Below are positions 1 through 9,221 of a DNA stretch of 64,000 bases, one piece after another. The notes below the pieces were generated by a model that had not been told where the DNA came from, searched no databases, and was given only the letters and a program-made list of their open reading frames with translations. Position 1 is the stretch's first letter. The number at the start of each line of letters is the position of its first letter. The translations under genes and the position numbers were made by a program. This DNA is from Gemmatimonadota bacterium (lineage in GTDB: Bacteria; Gemmatimonadota; Gemmatimonadetes; Gemmatimonadales; Gemmatimonadaceae): contig JADJAD010000006.1 of the NCBI GenBank assembly GCA_016704465.1, positions 62,001 through 126,000 of the forward strand, written 5' to 3'.

Positions 1-31
1 ATTGGCGCCCCATGAATCCTCAGCACCTCAC

Positions 32-1540
32 ATGAGCGCCACGCCACCAGACGCTGGCGCGCTCGCCAACTCGGCGGCCGCTTCCGACGATCCGGCCGAG
101 GGGGCCGGAGTTCGAACCACTCCGCCGACCGACGGACCGCCTCGTGTGTGGTGGCGCTGGCTCGTCGTCGTCGCGATCGCCGCCGCCATAATTGCAGCCG
201 GGGCCCCGGACGGCATCAGCGACAAGTCGTGGTGGCTGCTCGCCATCTTCATCGCCACCATCGTCGGCTCGATCCTGCGACCGGCCCCGGCCGGCGCGGT
301 GGTGCTCTTCGGTGTCTGCGCCATCGCCGTGACCGGGACGATGACCCCGGCCGATGCGCTCAAGGGGTACAGCGATCCGCTCGTCTGGCTGGTGCTGTGC
401 GCCTTCTTCATCTCGCGCGGCGTGATGAAGACGGGACTCGGCGAACGCATCGCCTACCTGTTCATCCGCGCGCTCGGCAAGCGATCGATCGGCCTGGCCT
501 ACGCGCTCATCGGGACTGACACGATCCTCGCCACCATCCTGCCGTCCAACAGTGCCCGGGCCGGTGGGGTGATCTTCCCGATCGCCCGCTCGCTGGCGCA
601 GGCGTACGATTCCAACCCCGGGCCGACTGCGCGTCGCCTGGGGGCGTTCCTGATGGTGGCCGTCTATCAGGCCGACGTGGTCGCCTGCGCGATGTTCCTG
701 ACCGGTCAGGCGTCGAACGTGCTCATCGCCCGCTTTGCGCAAGACGTCACGGGCGTCGAGCTGAGTTACACCACCTGGATGGTGGCGGGCATCGTCCCCG
801 GAATTCTGTCGCTCCTGGCGGTGCCCTATGTGCTCTTTCGCCTCGCGCCGCCAACGGTGACGCACACGCCGCTCGCGGCCGAGCTGGCGCAAGGAGTCCT
901 CGACCGCATGGGACGGCCGACGCGCGGCGAGTGGATGATGCTGCTCGTCTTCGTTGTCGTCGCACTGCTCTGGATGACCACCCGCTGGCACGGGATCAAC
1001 TACGCCGTGGTGGCGCTGATGGGGGTCTGCTTCCTGCTCGCCACCGGGGTGCTGGCGTGGGACGACGTGCTCAGCGACCGGGCGGCGTGGGACGTGTTCA
1101 TCTGGTATGGCGGGCTCGTCCGCATGGCCGAAGCGTTAGGCAGCTCGGGCGTGACGCAGCGGTTCGCCGAAGTGGCGGGAGGGGTGACGATGGGGTGGCA
1201 GTGGGGCGCTGCGCTGGTGGCGTTGGTGCTCATCTACTTCTATGCCCACTACGCCTTTGCCAGCATCACGGCGCATGCCACGGCGATGTTCACCCCCTTC
1301 CTGGTGGTGGTGATTGCCGCCGGTGCCCCGCCGCAGCTGGCGGTGCTGGCGCTGGCGTACGCCTCCAACCTCGACGCCTCGCTCACGCACTACGGCACCA
1401 CGACGGCACCGATCTACTTCGGGGCGCGCTACGTCTCGCAGCGGGAATGGTGGCGCCTCGGACTGATCACCTCGCTGGTGACGTTGACGATCTGGGGGAC
1501 GGTCGGGCCGATTTGGTGGCGGGTGCTCGGCATGTGGTAG
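32..1540 (+). CDS. DASS/SLC13-type divalent anion:Na+ symporter (DiT1-like)
   Basis: This is a polytopic inner-membrane carrier expected to import di- or tricarboxylates, or a similar anion. The protein has a disordered N-terminal tail of about 45 residues, then roughly a dozen hydrophobic helices. SNSARAGGVIFP (first half) and LTGQASNV match the paired SNT-like substrate/Na+ motifs of the divalent anion:Na+ symporter family. Overall it resembles plastid 2-oxoglutarate/malate translocators more than bacterial NadC. The ATG at 32 is chosen; the frame is open to a TTG at position 2, so the true start could lie outside the window. The substrate cannot be assigned from sequence alone. Confidence 0.85.
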   Translation: MSATPPDAGALANSAAASDDPAEGAGVRTTPPTDGPPRVWWRWLVVVAIAAAIIAAGAPDGISDKSWWLLAIFIATIVGSILRPAPAGAVVLFGVCAIAVTGTMTPADALKGYSDPLVWLVLCAFFISRGVMKTGLGERIAYLFIRALGKRSIGLAYALIGTDTILATILPSNSARAGGVIFPIARSLAQAYDSNPGPTARRLGAFLMVAVYQADVVACAMFLTGQASNVLIARFAQDVTGVELSYTTWMVAGIVPGILSLLAVPYVLFRLAPPTVTHTPLAAELAQGVLDRMGRPTRGEWMMLLVFVVVALLWMTTRWHGINYAVVALMGVCFLLATGVLAWDDVLSDRAAWDVFIWYGGLVRMAEALGSSGVTQRFAEVAGGVTMGWQWGAALVALVLIYFYAHYAFASITAHATAMFTPFLVVVIAAGAPPQLAVLALAYASNLDASLTHYGTTTAPIYFGARYVSQREWWRLGLITSLVTLTIWGTVGPIWWRVLGMW

Positions 1541-1542
1541 TC

Positions 1543-1643
1543 GGGACGGGAGACGGGAGACGGGGGACGGGAGTGCTCGACGCGCGCGGGTGCGGAGTGC
1601 AAGTTGCCGCACCCCCGTCTCCCGTCCCCCGTCCCCCGTCCCC
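1543..1643. repeat. Long imperfect inverted repeat of GGGGACGG units
   Basis: A left arm of GGGAC/GGGAGAC units (1543-1572) faces a complementary right arm of CCCGTC units (1612-1643). An inner perfect 8-bp stem, GGGTGCGG/CCGCACCC, lies between them at about 1588-1614. It starts just after the stop of the upstream transporter, so it may act as a transcription terminator. The same unit recurs without the inverted arm at 20741-20783. Confidence 0.7.
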
Positions 1644-1648
1644 TTTCC

Positions 1649-2788
1649 GTGCTTCGCCGACATCTCTCGCTACAGCCTGACACCGACTCCGACGCGCCGC
1701 CGCTGCGCATAGACCAGCTCGAGACGCCCGCGGCGCTCGTCGACCTGGACATCCTGGCGCAGAACCTGGACCGCATGGCCGAGTACTCGGCGCTGCACGG
1801 CTTCGCCTTGCGTCCGCACGTCAAGACGCACAAGTCGCCGCGCATCGCCGCCGAGCAATTGCGGCTGGGCGCAGTCGGGCTGACGTGCGCAACGCCGCGC
1901 GAGTTGGAGGTGATGGCCGATGTCACGCGTGACCTCGTCCTCGCCTATCCCCTGCTTGGAGCGGCAAAGCTGGCGCGGGCGCTTTCCCTTCCCGCAGAGG
2001 TGCAGCTGACGGTGGCGGTCGACTCGATGATCGCCGTCGACGCCTTGGCCGCGACGGCACGGGTCGTGGATCGCCCGGTGCAGGTGTACGTCGAGCTGGA
2101 CATGGGGATGCACCGAGTCGGGGTCCAGCGCGTGGACGATGCAATCGCGCTGGCCATGCGGGTGCAGGAGCAACCGCCGCTCACGTTCGCGGGGATCATG
2201 TTCTACCCCGGGCACATTCGCGAACCGGTGGGCGAGCAGGACGCGAAGCTCGAGCAGCTGCGGACCGATCTTTCGCTGGCGCTGGCGCGCATGGAGGACG
2301 CCGGCGTGCGGCCCGGGGTGGTGAGCGGTGGATCGACGCCGGCCGCGTGGCGCATGCACGAGATTCCCGGCGTGACCGAGGTGCGGCCCGGAACCTACGT
2401 CTACAACGATCGCACGACGGCCGAGATCGGCGCGTGCGCCTGGGAGGACTGTGCCTTCACGGTCCTGGCCACGGTGGTCAGCACTGCGGTCGAAGGACAG
2501 GCGGTCGTCGATGCTGGCTGCAAGGCGTTAGGGCGCGAGCCGGTGCGCGGGGCGAGTGGCGAGGGGTATGCCGCGATGCTCGACCGCCCCGAGGTGACCG
2601 TGCAGCGCATGTCCGAGGAACACGGCATCCTGGACCTGTCGCGCACGTCGTGGCGCCCGCGCGTCGGCGACCAGGTGCGGCTGGTCCCGAACCACGTGTG
2701 CATCGTGGTGCACCTCAACGACGTGATCCACGGCGTGCGCCGCAACATCGTCGAGTCGCACTGGCCGGTGAGCGCTCGCGGACGCTAG
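1649..2788 (+). CDS. DSD1-type D-amino-acid enzyme (D-serine dehydratase / D-threonine aldolase family)
   Basis: This is a PLP-dependent, alanine-racemase-fold (fold type III) enzyme, probably a cytosolic D-serine dehydratase or D-threonine aldolase. The PLP lysine lies in RPHVKTHKS near residue 45. The barrel signatures VYVELDMGMHRVGV and MFYPGHI follow, then GGSTPAAW for phosphate binding. The C-terminal PNHVCIVVHL supplies the His/Cys metal site that separates this family from alanine racemase. The open frame reaches 1604, but those codons lie inside the inverted repeat, so the GTG at 1649 is preferred. The exact reaction (dehydratase or aldolase) is not decided by these motifs. Confidence 0.85.
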   Translation: MLRRHLSLQPDTDSDAPPLRIDQLETPAALVDLDILAQNLDRMAEYSALHGFALRPHVKTHKSPRIAAEQLRLGAVGLTCATPRELEVMADVTRDLVLAYPLLGAAKLARALSLPAEVQLTVAVDSMIAVDALAATARVVDRPVQVYVELDMGMHRVGVQRVDDAIALAMRVQEQPPLTFAGIMFYPGHIREPVGEQDAKLEQLRTDLSLALARMEDAGVRPGVVSGGSTPAAWRMHEIPGVTEVRPGTYVYNDRTTAEIGACAWEDCAFTVLATVVSTAVEGQAVVDAGCKALGREPVRGASGEGYAAMLDRPEVTVQRMSEEHGILDLSRTSWRPRVGDQVRLVPNHVCIVVHLNDVIHGVRRNIVESHWPVSARGR

Positions 2789-2822
2789 CCGCGCGCGGAC
2801 GCTAGTCGCACGCGGACGCTAG
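2777..2822. repeat. Three tandem 17-bp repeats
   Basis: CGCGGACGCTAG occurs at 2777, 2794 and 2811 with an exact 17-bp period. The first copy contains the TAG stop of the upstream gene, so the array grew from the 3' end of that gene. Confidence 0.8.
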
Positions 2823-2844
2823 GCCCTCCTGCCTCACGCTGGCG

Positions 2845-5528
2845 TCAGCGCCCCAGCCAGTGGCTCACCTTCACGAGGAAGACGTTGCGCGCCGGGTCGC
2901 GGAAGACGCTGCCGATGTCGCGCGTCGCCCCGAGGTCGGCCTGATCGTCGGCGCCCGAGCGTTGTTGCTGCCAGACCAGGAAGAAGGTCGATCCCGGGCG
3001 GTACTCCCAGCGCAGGACGGCATTGCCGCGCACGGAGCGCACGAGGAAGTCCTGCTCCGCAAAGGTGAACGGCACGGCGGGGCCCGCGCCGTCGGGGTCG
3101 ACGGTCACCAGGTCGGCGGACGGGCCGGACCGACGGGCGATGGTGCCGCGGTCGCGGCCGTACACGTCGAAGGCAAAGACCCCCGGCGCGCTGAATTCCT
3201 TGAACGCGGCGAAGCGCCCCGAGGAAACGAAGGGCTGCGCCCACAGCTGCAACGTGAGGCGCGGCGAGAAGGTCCACTCCGCCCGCGTCTCGAACGACAC
3301 CTCGCTCTGGTCGATGTCGCCAAAGATCCATCGCCCGCCGAAGGTGCGCGTGGCCAGCGGATCCCGGCGCGTGGTGACATACTGGTCCACATCCCACTGC
3401 CGCACGAACTTCGGACCCAGCCGCACGCGCAGCGCGCTTGCCGGCCGCACCTCCATGTCCAGTTCCACGGTGTGGCGCCACTCGCGCTGCGCATTGCGGT
3501 TGTACTCGTACGCAAGCTGGCCGATGATCGCGCGCCGGGAGTCGGTCTCGACGCTGCTGCGTAGCTGCCACTCGGTTGGCTTCCGGGTGAGCGGCCCGCC
3601 GCGCAGCAGGCGGTCATCGGTGGTCTCGGGCTGGACAAAGCCCCAGAAGCTGTACTTCCAGAACGAGCGCAGCAGTCCGCCCGACAGCAGCGACACGCGC
3701 CGCTCGACGACATCTCCGTCGAAGTTGGCGGCGGTCGTGGCATACAGGCTGGCCTCGTAGCTCTGCAGCAACCGGCCGCTGCGCGTTTCGCGATACTGGA
3801 GGGCGGTGGAGAGCGAGCGGAAGTCGGCCCGGGTCTGGAAGCCGAGGTCGTTGACCTCGAAGCCGGGCGACGTTTCCTCGTAGGAGACCGAGCCGAGCCA
3901 GTGCTCGCCGCCGGTGCGGGCCACCGAGAGCGTCCCGAAGTAGCCGCCTAACGACGTGCGCGTGCTGTCGAGGACGAAGCTGCTGGCATCGGGCGCTGGT
4001 ACGCGCGGATCGCTGAGCGCTGGAGCCCGGTCATCGCGCGCGCATCGCCACTCACGCGGCTCCCGGCGAGGAAACCGCTCAGCGCCCACGTGCGGTTGCC
4101 CCACCGGTGTTCGAAGTCTGCCCCCGAGACGACGGCATCGCGCACGAAGAGCGGGGCCAGCGCCGGATCCTCGAGCTCGCGGCGCACCCCGGTGACCACC
4201 CCACCCACCACCGTGTTCCCCTGGCGGAAGTCCTGGCGCAACCGGTTCACCAGGAACTCGGTGCGGGGTTCGACGATGGCCGACCGGCGCGTCCCATCGG
4301 GAAGGGCATAGCGGCCGCGCTCCTCGCGGGTGACGGCCCCCAGCACGCCTAACGACAGCCCGCCATTGGTCTTCCCCGAGACCTTGGCCGCGGCGATGAT
4401 GTCCGACTGCACTGGCACGTCGCTGTAGGCCGCCCCCAGCCCGTCGAGCGTGCGGCGCGGGGCGCGCCCGATGCGGCGCGTATAGAAGAAGTTGCTCGGG
4501 TTGTTGTCGTTGAAGGTGACGCTCTTGCCGAACCGGAAGATGTCGACCCCCTCCAGGAAGAACGGGCGCCGCTCGGGGAAGAACACCTCGAACGCAGAGA
4601 GGTTGACGACCGCCGGATCGACCTCGACCTGGCCGAAGTCGGGGCTCACCGTCGCGGTCAGCGTGAGCCCCGCCGGGAGCCCGTAACGCACGTCGGCCCC
4701 GATGCGCGCCGACGTCGCCGACTTGTCGTAGTACGGGTTGGCGGCGTCGCCAGGCTCGCGGCTCACCTGCGACGAGACGTACGGCAGCACCTCCAGCCGC
4801 TTGGGCGGGGTGAGGGAGTCGAGGCCGACCAGGTCGCCGTACCGAGAGACCACCCCCGGCTGCTGGGGTGGCATGGGAGACCAGAGCGACGTCTCCTGCC
4901 GGCGCGCCAGGACCCTCCCGAACTGGATTCCCCACTTCGTGACGCCGCGATCACCCACCGAGAAGCGCAGCTGCGACAACGGAATCCGCACCTCGGCGGT
5001 CCACCCCGCGGAGTCCACGCTGGTGGCGCTGGCCCAGACCGCGTCCCACAACTCATCGTTCTCCGAGTCGTTGTACCGGAACTCGTCGCGCTGCACCCCC
5101 CTCGGCGACACGGCGAAGATGAACGACGTGCGCCGGTCAAAGTACGAATCGATCCCGATGCGGATCCAGTCCGAATAGATGTCGGTGAAGTCGCGGCGCG
5201 CCATCTGGCGGGCGATGGAGTCGGGCCGCGTATCGTTGAGTCGGACGCCGATATACAGGGCGTCCCGATCGTACACGACCCGCGCCTCGGTCGACTGCGT
5301 GGCGGTGGCGCCAGGATTCGGTCGCGATTGCGTGAAGTCCGACGCCGGCTCGGCACGCGACCAATCGGCCTCATCCAGCCGACCATCGATGCGAATCTCT
5401 CCGGTCCGGAAGTGGGCCCGCATGGTGGGACGCGGGAGCGAATCGGGTTGCTGCGCTTCTACGCTGACAACAGGGACGAGAAGCAACGCTCCCGCCGACA
5501 AGACTCGGCGGGCGATATCCATCAACAT
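2845..5528 (-). pseudogene. DUF5916 outer-membrane protein with N-terminal CBM9-like domain, frameshifted
   Basis: The N-terminal part has a signal peptide ending near VSVEAQQ. A CBM9-like domain follows (IRIDGRLDEADW, then DRDALYIGVRLND). The C-terminal part is a long beta-rich DUF5916 region ending in VSHWLGR, expected to form an outer-membrane barrel. The two halves lie in different frames: the first reads through to about 3948 and the second resumes at about 3990 with DASSFVLDSTRTSL. Inserting one G in CGCCCGATGCC at about 3991 restores RAYQRPDASSF, the usual family context. Repaired length is about 894 residues. Start ATG 5528 is chosen because it gives the signal peptide. A consensus error and a true lesion are both possible. 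Function is likely export or glycan-related, but unproven. Confidence 0.8.
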
Positions 5529-5678
5529 GTTGGGGAGCGAAACGGGTAAGTGGCTCGCCAGATACGCACGAGCCCTCGGAGGAGTTGAACCAAGTCTGGC
5601 CTGAAGGCGCGGAACATGCGCTCCCCGGCCATGACACAACTGCTTGCCAATACTAACGATACGTCGACAGCAGACAGC

Positions 5679-6815
5679 TCAAGATGCGAAGCGCGACAGG
5701 GCGAAAGTCGACAGGTCGAACGACGACGTCCCCGTGATGATCAGGTCGGCGGCGACCTCGCCGAGGACGCTGGCGAACTTGAAGCCGTGACCCGAGCATG
5801 GACTCAGGATCAGGATGTCCGGCTCTTCGGGATGCCGATCGACGACGAAGTGTCGGTCCGGGGTGTTGGTGTAGATGCACACGGCTCGATCGAGCGGATG
5901 CCCCTTGGCGAACGGGACGAAGCGTCGCAGCAGGTCGTAGATGAGCGCGTCCTCGGTCTCGGAAATTCGGCGATCCACGGAATCGATCGTCATCTCCAGC
6001 CCGCCATGGTGCATCCCGATCTTGACCCCGTCGCCCAAGTCGGGCTTGGTGTAGAACAGGTTCCCGTTGGGCAGTTCCCACATGGACACGGGCATTCGCT
6101 TCGGCGTGAAGTACTCGGGCGCCTGCAGCGGGTCGAACCAGTGGATCACCTGACGCTCGAGGCGCAGCGGCACGACCCCCTCTCCCAGCAGCGAGGAGGT
6201 CCACGCCCCTGCTGCCACGACCACCTGCCGGGCGATGACGACCTCGTTCCCGGCACGGATGGCGAGCCCCTCAGCGGTGCGCTCCCAGCCGTGGACCACG
6301 GTATCCCGTCGCAGCTGGGCGCCGTGGTGCTCGGCCAGCGACAGGTGCGCCGAGATGATCTGCTCGGGTAGGAGGATCCCGGCCCGCGGGTCCCGAATCC
6401 CGACCATGTCGTCCAGCGGCGAAAAGGCGGGGTACTGCCGATGCAGCGCGGTCGATGCGAGGACCTCGTGGGGGAGTCCGTGCTCCTGGGCGCTACGCAG
6501 GGTCCCGGTCACCAGTGCGCTCTGTTCGGAGCCGATCATCAGCCCCCCGGTCTGGATCATGAGCGTCCGGCCGCCCGCGGCGCGCTCCAGCTCCGCCCAC
6601 AGCGCGTATGCCCGTTGCACCAGCGGCACGTAAATCGGGTCCTCGTAGTACGCCTCGCGGATCATGCGCGTATGTCCGTGACTCGACCCCATGCCGTGCG
6701 GCGGGGAGAAGCGATCGATCCCGACGACACGTTGCCCGCGGCGGGCGAGTTGGTAGGCGGCCGCGCTCCCCATCGCGCCGAGCCCGACGATAGCGACGTC
6801 AAACGGTGTGCTCAC
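5679..6815 (-). CDS. FAD-dependent N-methyl amino acid oxidase (sarcosine / N-methyltryptophan oxidase family)
   Basis: This is a predicted monomeric oxidase that demethylates N-methyl amino acids, giving formaldehyde and H2O2. The N-terminal Rossmann motif GLGAMGSAAA spans about residues 11-20. SSHGHTRMIREAYYED is the family active-site loop. C313 in AVCIYTNTPDRHF aligns with the cysteine (C315 in bacterial MSOX) that covalently binds FAD. Length (378 aa) is close to MSOX and SolA. The open frame extends upstream, but GTG 6815 (VSTPFDVAI) puts the Rossmann strand at the N-terminus as in relatives. It is transcribed divergently from the T2SS operon. Substrate choice is not readable from the sequence. 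Confidence 0.88.
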   Translation of the reverse strand: MSTPFDVAIVGLGAMGSAAAYQLARRGQRVVGIDRFSPPHGMGSSHGHTRMIREAYYEDPIYVPLVQRAYALWAELERAAGGRTLMIQTGGLMIGSEQSALVTGTLRSAQEHGLPHEVLASTALHRQYPAFSPLDDMVGIRDPRAGILLPEQIISAHLSLAEHHGAQLRRDTVVHGWERTAEGLAIRAGNEVVIARQVVVAAGAWTSSLLGEGVVPLRLERQVIHWFDPLQAPEYFTPKRMPVSMWELPNGNLFYTKPDLGDGVKIGMHHGGLEMTIDSVDRRISETEDALIYDLLRRFVPFAKGHPLDRAVCIYTNTPDRHFVVDRHPEEPDILILSPCSGHGFKFASVLGEVAADLIITGTSSFDLSTFALSRFAS

Positions 6816-6950
6816 GGGCGGTCCGGGTGGTGATCGGAGTGAATTGTCGTATCGTAGCCGATAACGGCTGCGGCCGGAAAGTGATCTCTGCCATGCGACG
6901 AGGCAATGCGAATGTGTTACACGTTGCCCACCGCACTCGAGTCCGTCCTT

Positions 6951-6980
6951 CACGGGTGTTTCCTGCACGGGTGTTTCCTG
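6951..6980. repeat. Two tandem 15-bp copies
   Basis: CACGGGTGTTTCCTG is repeated exactly at 6951 and 6966, just upstream of the preferred gspH start. A leader of about 48 residues read from the ATG at 6906 would include it (HGCFLHGCFL), which argues that this stretch is not translated. Confidence 0.75.
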
Positions 6981-6992
6981 ACGAGTCCCGCA

Positions 6993-7430
6993 GTGCCCCC
7001 TCGCGTCCTACGCCGCCAGCCTCGCCAGACGCCGCCAGCGCGTGGTGGCGTGACCCTGTTGGAGTTGCTCCTGGCGCTCGCGCTGGTCGGAGGGATGGTG
7101 GCGTTGGTGGCCCCCGCGCTCCGGACCCCGCCGGCGCGCGGCGGTCAGCTGGAATCCGTGCTGCGGGTGGCGCGTAGCAGCGCTATCGCCCGGGCGCAGA
7201 CGCTGACGCTGTCGATCGGCCTCGGTGGTGACTGGAGCGTGCGCCCCCTGCCCCCGGGCGACAGCGTCGAGGTGCTCGGTGGCAGGCTCGACGCTCCGCC
7301 GTCCGCGCCCTTCGAGCTGCAGCTCTCCGCCATGGGAGCGTGCATGCCGGCATCGACGCTCCCGCCGGACCTCGCCGGCTGGGACGCCGCCAGCTGCTCC
7401 CCGGCGGCGGGCGAGCGAGGTGGCCGATGA
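6993..7430 (+). CDS. gspH: Type II secretion minor pseudopilin GspH
   Basis: First gene of the T2SS operon. A type IV prepilin leader ends ARGG, followed by VTLLELLLALALVGG with the conserved Glu at +5. Prepilin peptidase (not in this window) would cleave after the second Gly. GspH sits near the tip of the pseudopilus. An ATG at 6906 is in frame but would give a 48-residue leader, so GTG 6993 (19-residue leader) is preferred. It shares the 4-nt ATGA overlap with gspI. The rest of the protein is short, with a low-complexity Pro/Ala tail. Confidence 0.75.
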   Translation: MPPRVLRRQPRQTPPARGGVTLLELLLALALVGGMVALVAPALRTPPARGGQLESVLRVARSSAIARAQTLTLSIGLGGDWSVRPLPPGDSVEVLGGRLDAPPSAPFELQLSAMGACMPASTLPPDLAGWDAASCSPAAGERGGR

Positions 7431-7771
7431 CACTCCTCGAGGCGCTGCTCGCCCTCGTCATCCTCGGCCTGTCGGCGGTGGGGTATCTCGACGTGTACCA
7501 GGCGAGTGCACGGTCGGTGCGCGACGCCGGGGAGTGGACGCAGGTGGTGGCCCTCGCCGAATCGGCGATGGAAGGCGCGACCTTAGGCGACGCGCTGCAG
7601 GCGCAGGAGGCGCAGGGCGGGACGCGACGGTCCACACAGAGCTCGGGCTTCGGGCAGGACGTCACCATGCGCCCGTGGCGCCCCGGGGTGAACGAGATCG
7701 TGGTGACGATCACCTCGCCGCGCGGGGTGACGTTCACGCTCCGCCGACTGGCCAGGGAACGGCGACCATGA
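7427..7771 (+). CDS. gspI: Type II secretion minor pseudopilin GspI
   Basis: A short (114 aa) pseudopilin with the hydrophobic N-terminal helix MTLLEALLALVILGL and Glu at +5 relative to Met. GspI nucleates the pseudopilus tip with GspJ and GspK. The start ATG overlaps the gspH stop, and the stop overlaps the gspJ start (ATGA both times). Oddly, the helix begins at the initiator Met, so there is no basic leader and no Gly before the cleavage point. Even the upstream frame would place Pro at -1. Either no processing occurs or the leader has been lost. Confidence 0.72.
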   Translation: MTLLEALLALVILGLSAVGYLDVYQASARSVRDAGEWTQVVALAESAMEGATLGDALQAQEAQGGTRRSTQSSGFGQDVTMRPWRPGVNEIVVTITSPRGVTFTLRRLARERRP

Positions 7772-8388
7772 GCAGGTCCTGCCGGCTCCGTGCGGCGGTA
7801 GTGAGGCGGCGAGGCTTCACGCTCATCGAGGTGATGGTCTCGCTCGTGATCACCGGACTGGTGACGTCGCTCGCGTACGCCGCATTGCAGGCCGGATTCG
7901 ATACCGATGCGCGCATCGCGGCCCACCGGGACGGGGCCGGGCGCGAGGCGGTGGTGCGCGCGCTCGTGTCCGACGTCCTGCGTCACCAGGTGGAGGGGGT
8001 GCGCGGAGGGGACGATGTGTTCGTCCTGATCGATCGCTCACGGTCCGATGGTGCGGCCGCTGACTCGCTGCGGGTCACGACGCGCGGCGTCGTTGCGCCG
8101 CTCGGCGCGTCGGCACCATGGACGGTCGACATCTGGCTGTCCGCCGATACGCTGCGCGTCGAGGGATATCCGCTCGCCCTCGACGCGACGATCCCTCCGC
8201 TGTCGATGCGACTCCCCGGCGTCACCAGCTTCGACGTGCGGGCGCTGGGACGCGGCCTTGCTGCGGTGTGGACGTCGTCGTGGCCGGAGTCGGACGTCTC
8301 GCCGGACGCGTTCGCGATCAGCATGGCCCGCGCCGGCATGCCGCCGTCGAGCCTGACCGTGCGACGAGGACTGGAGCGATCGCCGTGA
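7768..8388 (+). CDS. gspJ: Type II secretion minor pseudopilin GspJ
   Basis: Canonical prepilin leader: VVRRRG followed by FTLIEVMVSLVITGL, with Glu at +5. At 206 aa it has GspJ size, and its position between gspI and gspK supports the call. GspJ caps the pseudopilus with GspI and GspK. The ATG overlaps the gspI stop and the stop overlaps the GTG of gspK, indicating translational coupling. The C-terminal half carries DIWLSADTLRVEGYPL-type beta strands typical of the pseudopilin globular domain. Confidence 0.82.
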   Translation: MSRSCRLRAAVVRRRGFTLIEVMVSLVITGLVTSLAYAALQAGFDTDARIAAHRDGAGREAVVRALVSDVLRHQVEGVRGGDDVFVLIDRSRSDGAAADSLRVTTRGVVAPLGASAPWTVDIWLSADTLRVEGYPLALDATIPPLSMRLPGVTSFDVRALGRGLAAVWTSSWPESDVSPDAFAISMARAGMPPSSLTVRRGLERSP

Positions 8389-9221
8389 GTCCGGCGTCCA
8401 CGCCCCGGTGCATCGGCGCTGCGCGGCGTACTGCCGCGACGGCGCGCGGTACGAGGAAGCACGGGCTACGGGGGCGTCCCGGCCGCCGCGGCGTCGCGCT
8501 GATCCTCGTGCTCTGGCTGGTGGTGATCCTCGGCGGGATCGGGGCGGCCGTGGTCGGAGCGACGCGCGACAGCTCGCGACTTGCCGCGAATGCCCGCGCA
8601 AGAATCGCCGCCCGTTACGCTGCCGAGAGCGGGGTCGAGGCGACGATCGCCATGATCAACGACTCGGTGCAGGTCCTTGGCGGTGGGAACCAGCTGGGTG
8701 CATTCCTGAATGCGCTCGAGGATCGATTCGCCCGCGGCGATTCGGTCGAGCTTGGCGACCAGCGCTTCGCCGTCGCCGTGGTCGATGCCAGTGCCCGGCT
8801 CGACGTCAACGCGGCACCGGCCGAGCACCTCGCGCGGCTCTTCGCCCACTTCACGGATGCCGGTCGCGCCGAGGCGCTGGCGTACCGCATTCGGCAGCGC
8901 ATCGAGCGGGTGGGGGAACGCTTTGTCCACCCGTTCACCTCGCTGGAGGAGTTGCGCACCGTCGCCGGCGCAGACGAGCGCATATTGCAACTGGCGGCGC
9001 CCTCCCTCACCGTCGACGGCGACGGGACCCTCAACGCGTCGCGCGCATCGGACATCGTGCGGTCGGCAGCATTCGGCGAGGTGCGCGACTCCCCCTCCCG
9101 ATTGGTGGTGATATCGCGCGGGTGGATGCGCGGACACCCGCTCACCCACGAGATTCAGGCAGTCTATGCCATCGCGAGCGACCGGTTGGTCCTCGTGCGT
9201 TGGCGGGAGCGGATCCTGTGA
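8385..9221 (+). CDS. gspK: Type II secretion tip pseudopilin GspK
   Basis: The largest pseudopilin (278 aa). A basic leader PGRRG precedes VALILVLWLVVILGGIGAA. The usual Glu at +5 is absent, as is normal for GspK. YAAESGVEA and LDVNAAPAEHLARLF match the type II secretion protein K saposin-like insertion region. GTG 8385 is the start because it overlaps the gspJ TGA, and the stop overlaps the gspL GTG in the same way. It is predicted to be the pseudopilus tip that contacts cargo or secretin. Confidence 0.82.
   Translation: MSPASTPRCIGAARRTAATARGTRKHGLRGRPGRRGVALILVLWLVVILGGIGAAVVGATRDSSRLAANARARIAARYAAESGVEATIAMINDSVQVLGGGNQLGAFLNALEDRFARGDSVELGDQRFAVAVVDASARLDVNAAPAEHLARLFAHFTDAGRAEALAYRIRQRIERVGERFVHPFTSLEELRTVAGADERILQLAAPSLTVDGDGTLNASRASDIVRSAAFGEVRDSPSRLVVISRGWMRGHPLTHEIQAVYAIASDRLVLVRWRERIL

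Noticed and set aside
20..991. Long antisense frame opposite the anion transporter
   Set aside because: His/Arg/Gln-rich composition without domains; the + strand encodes membrane helices and family motifs.
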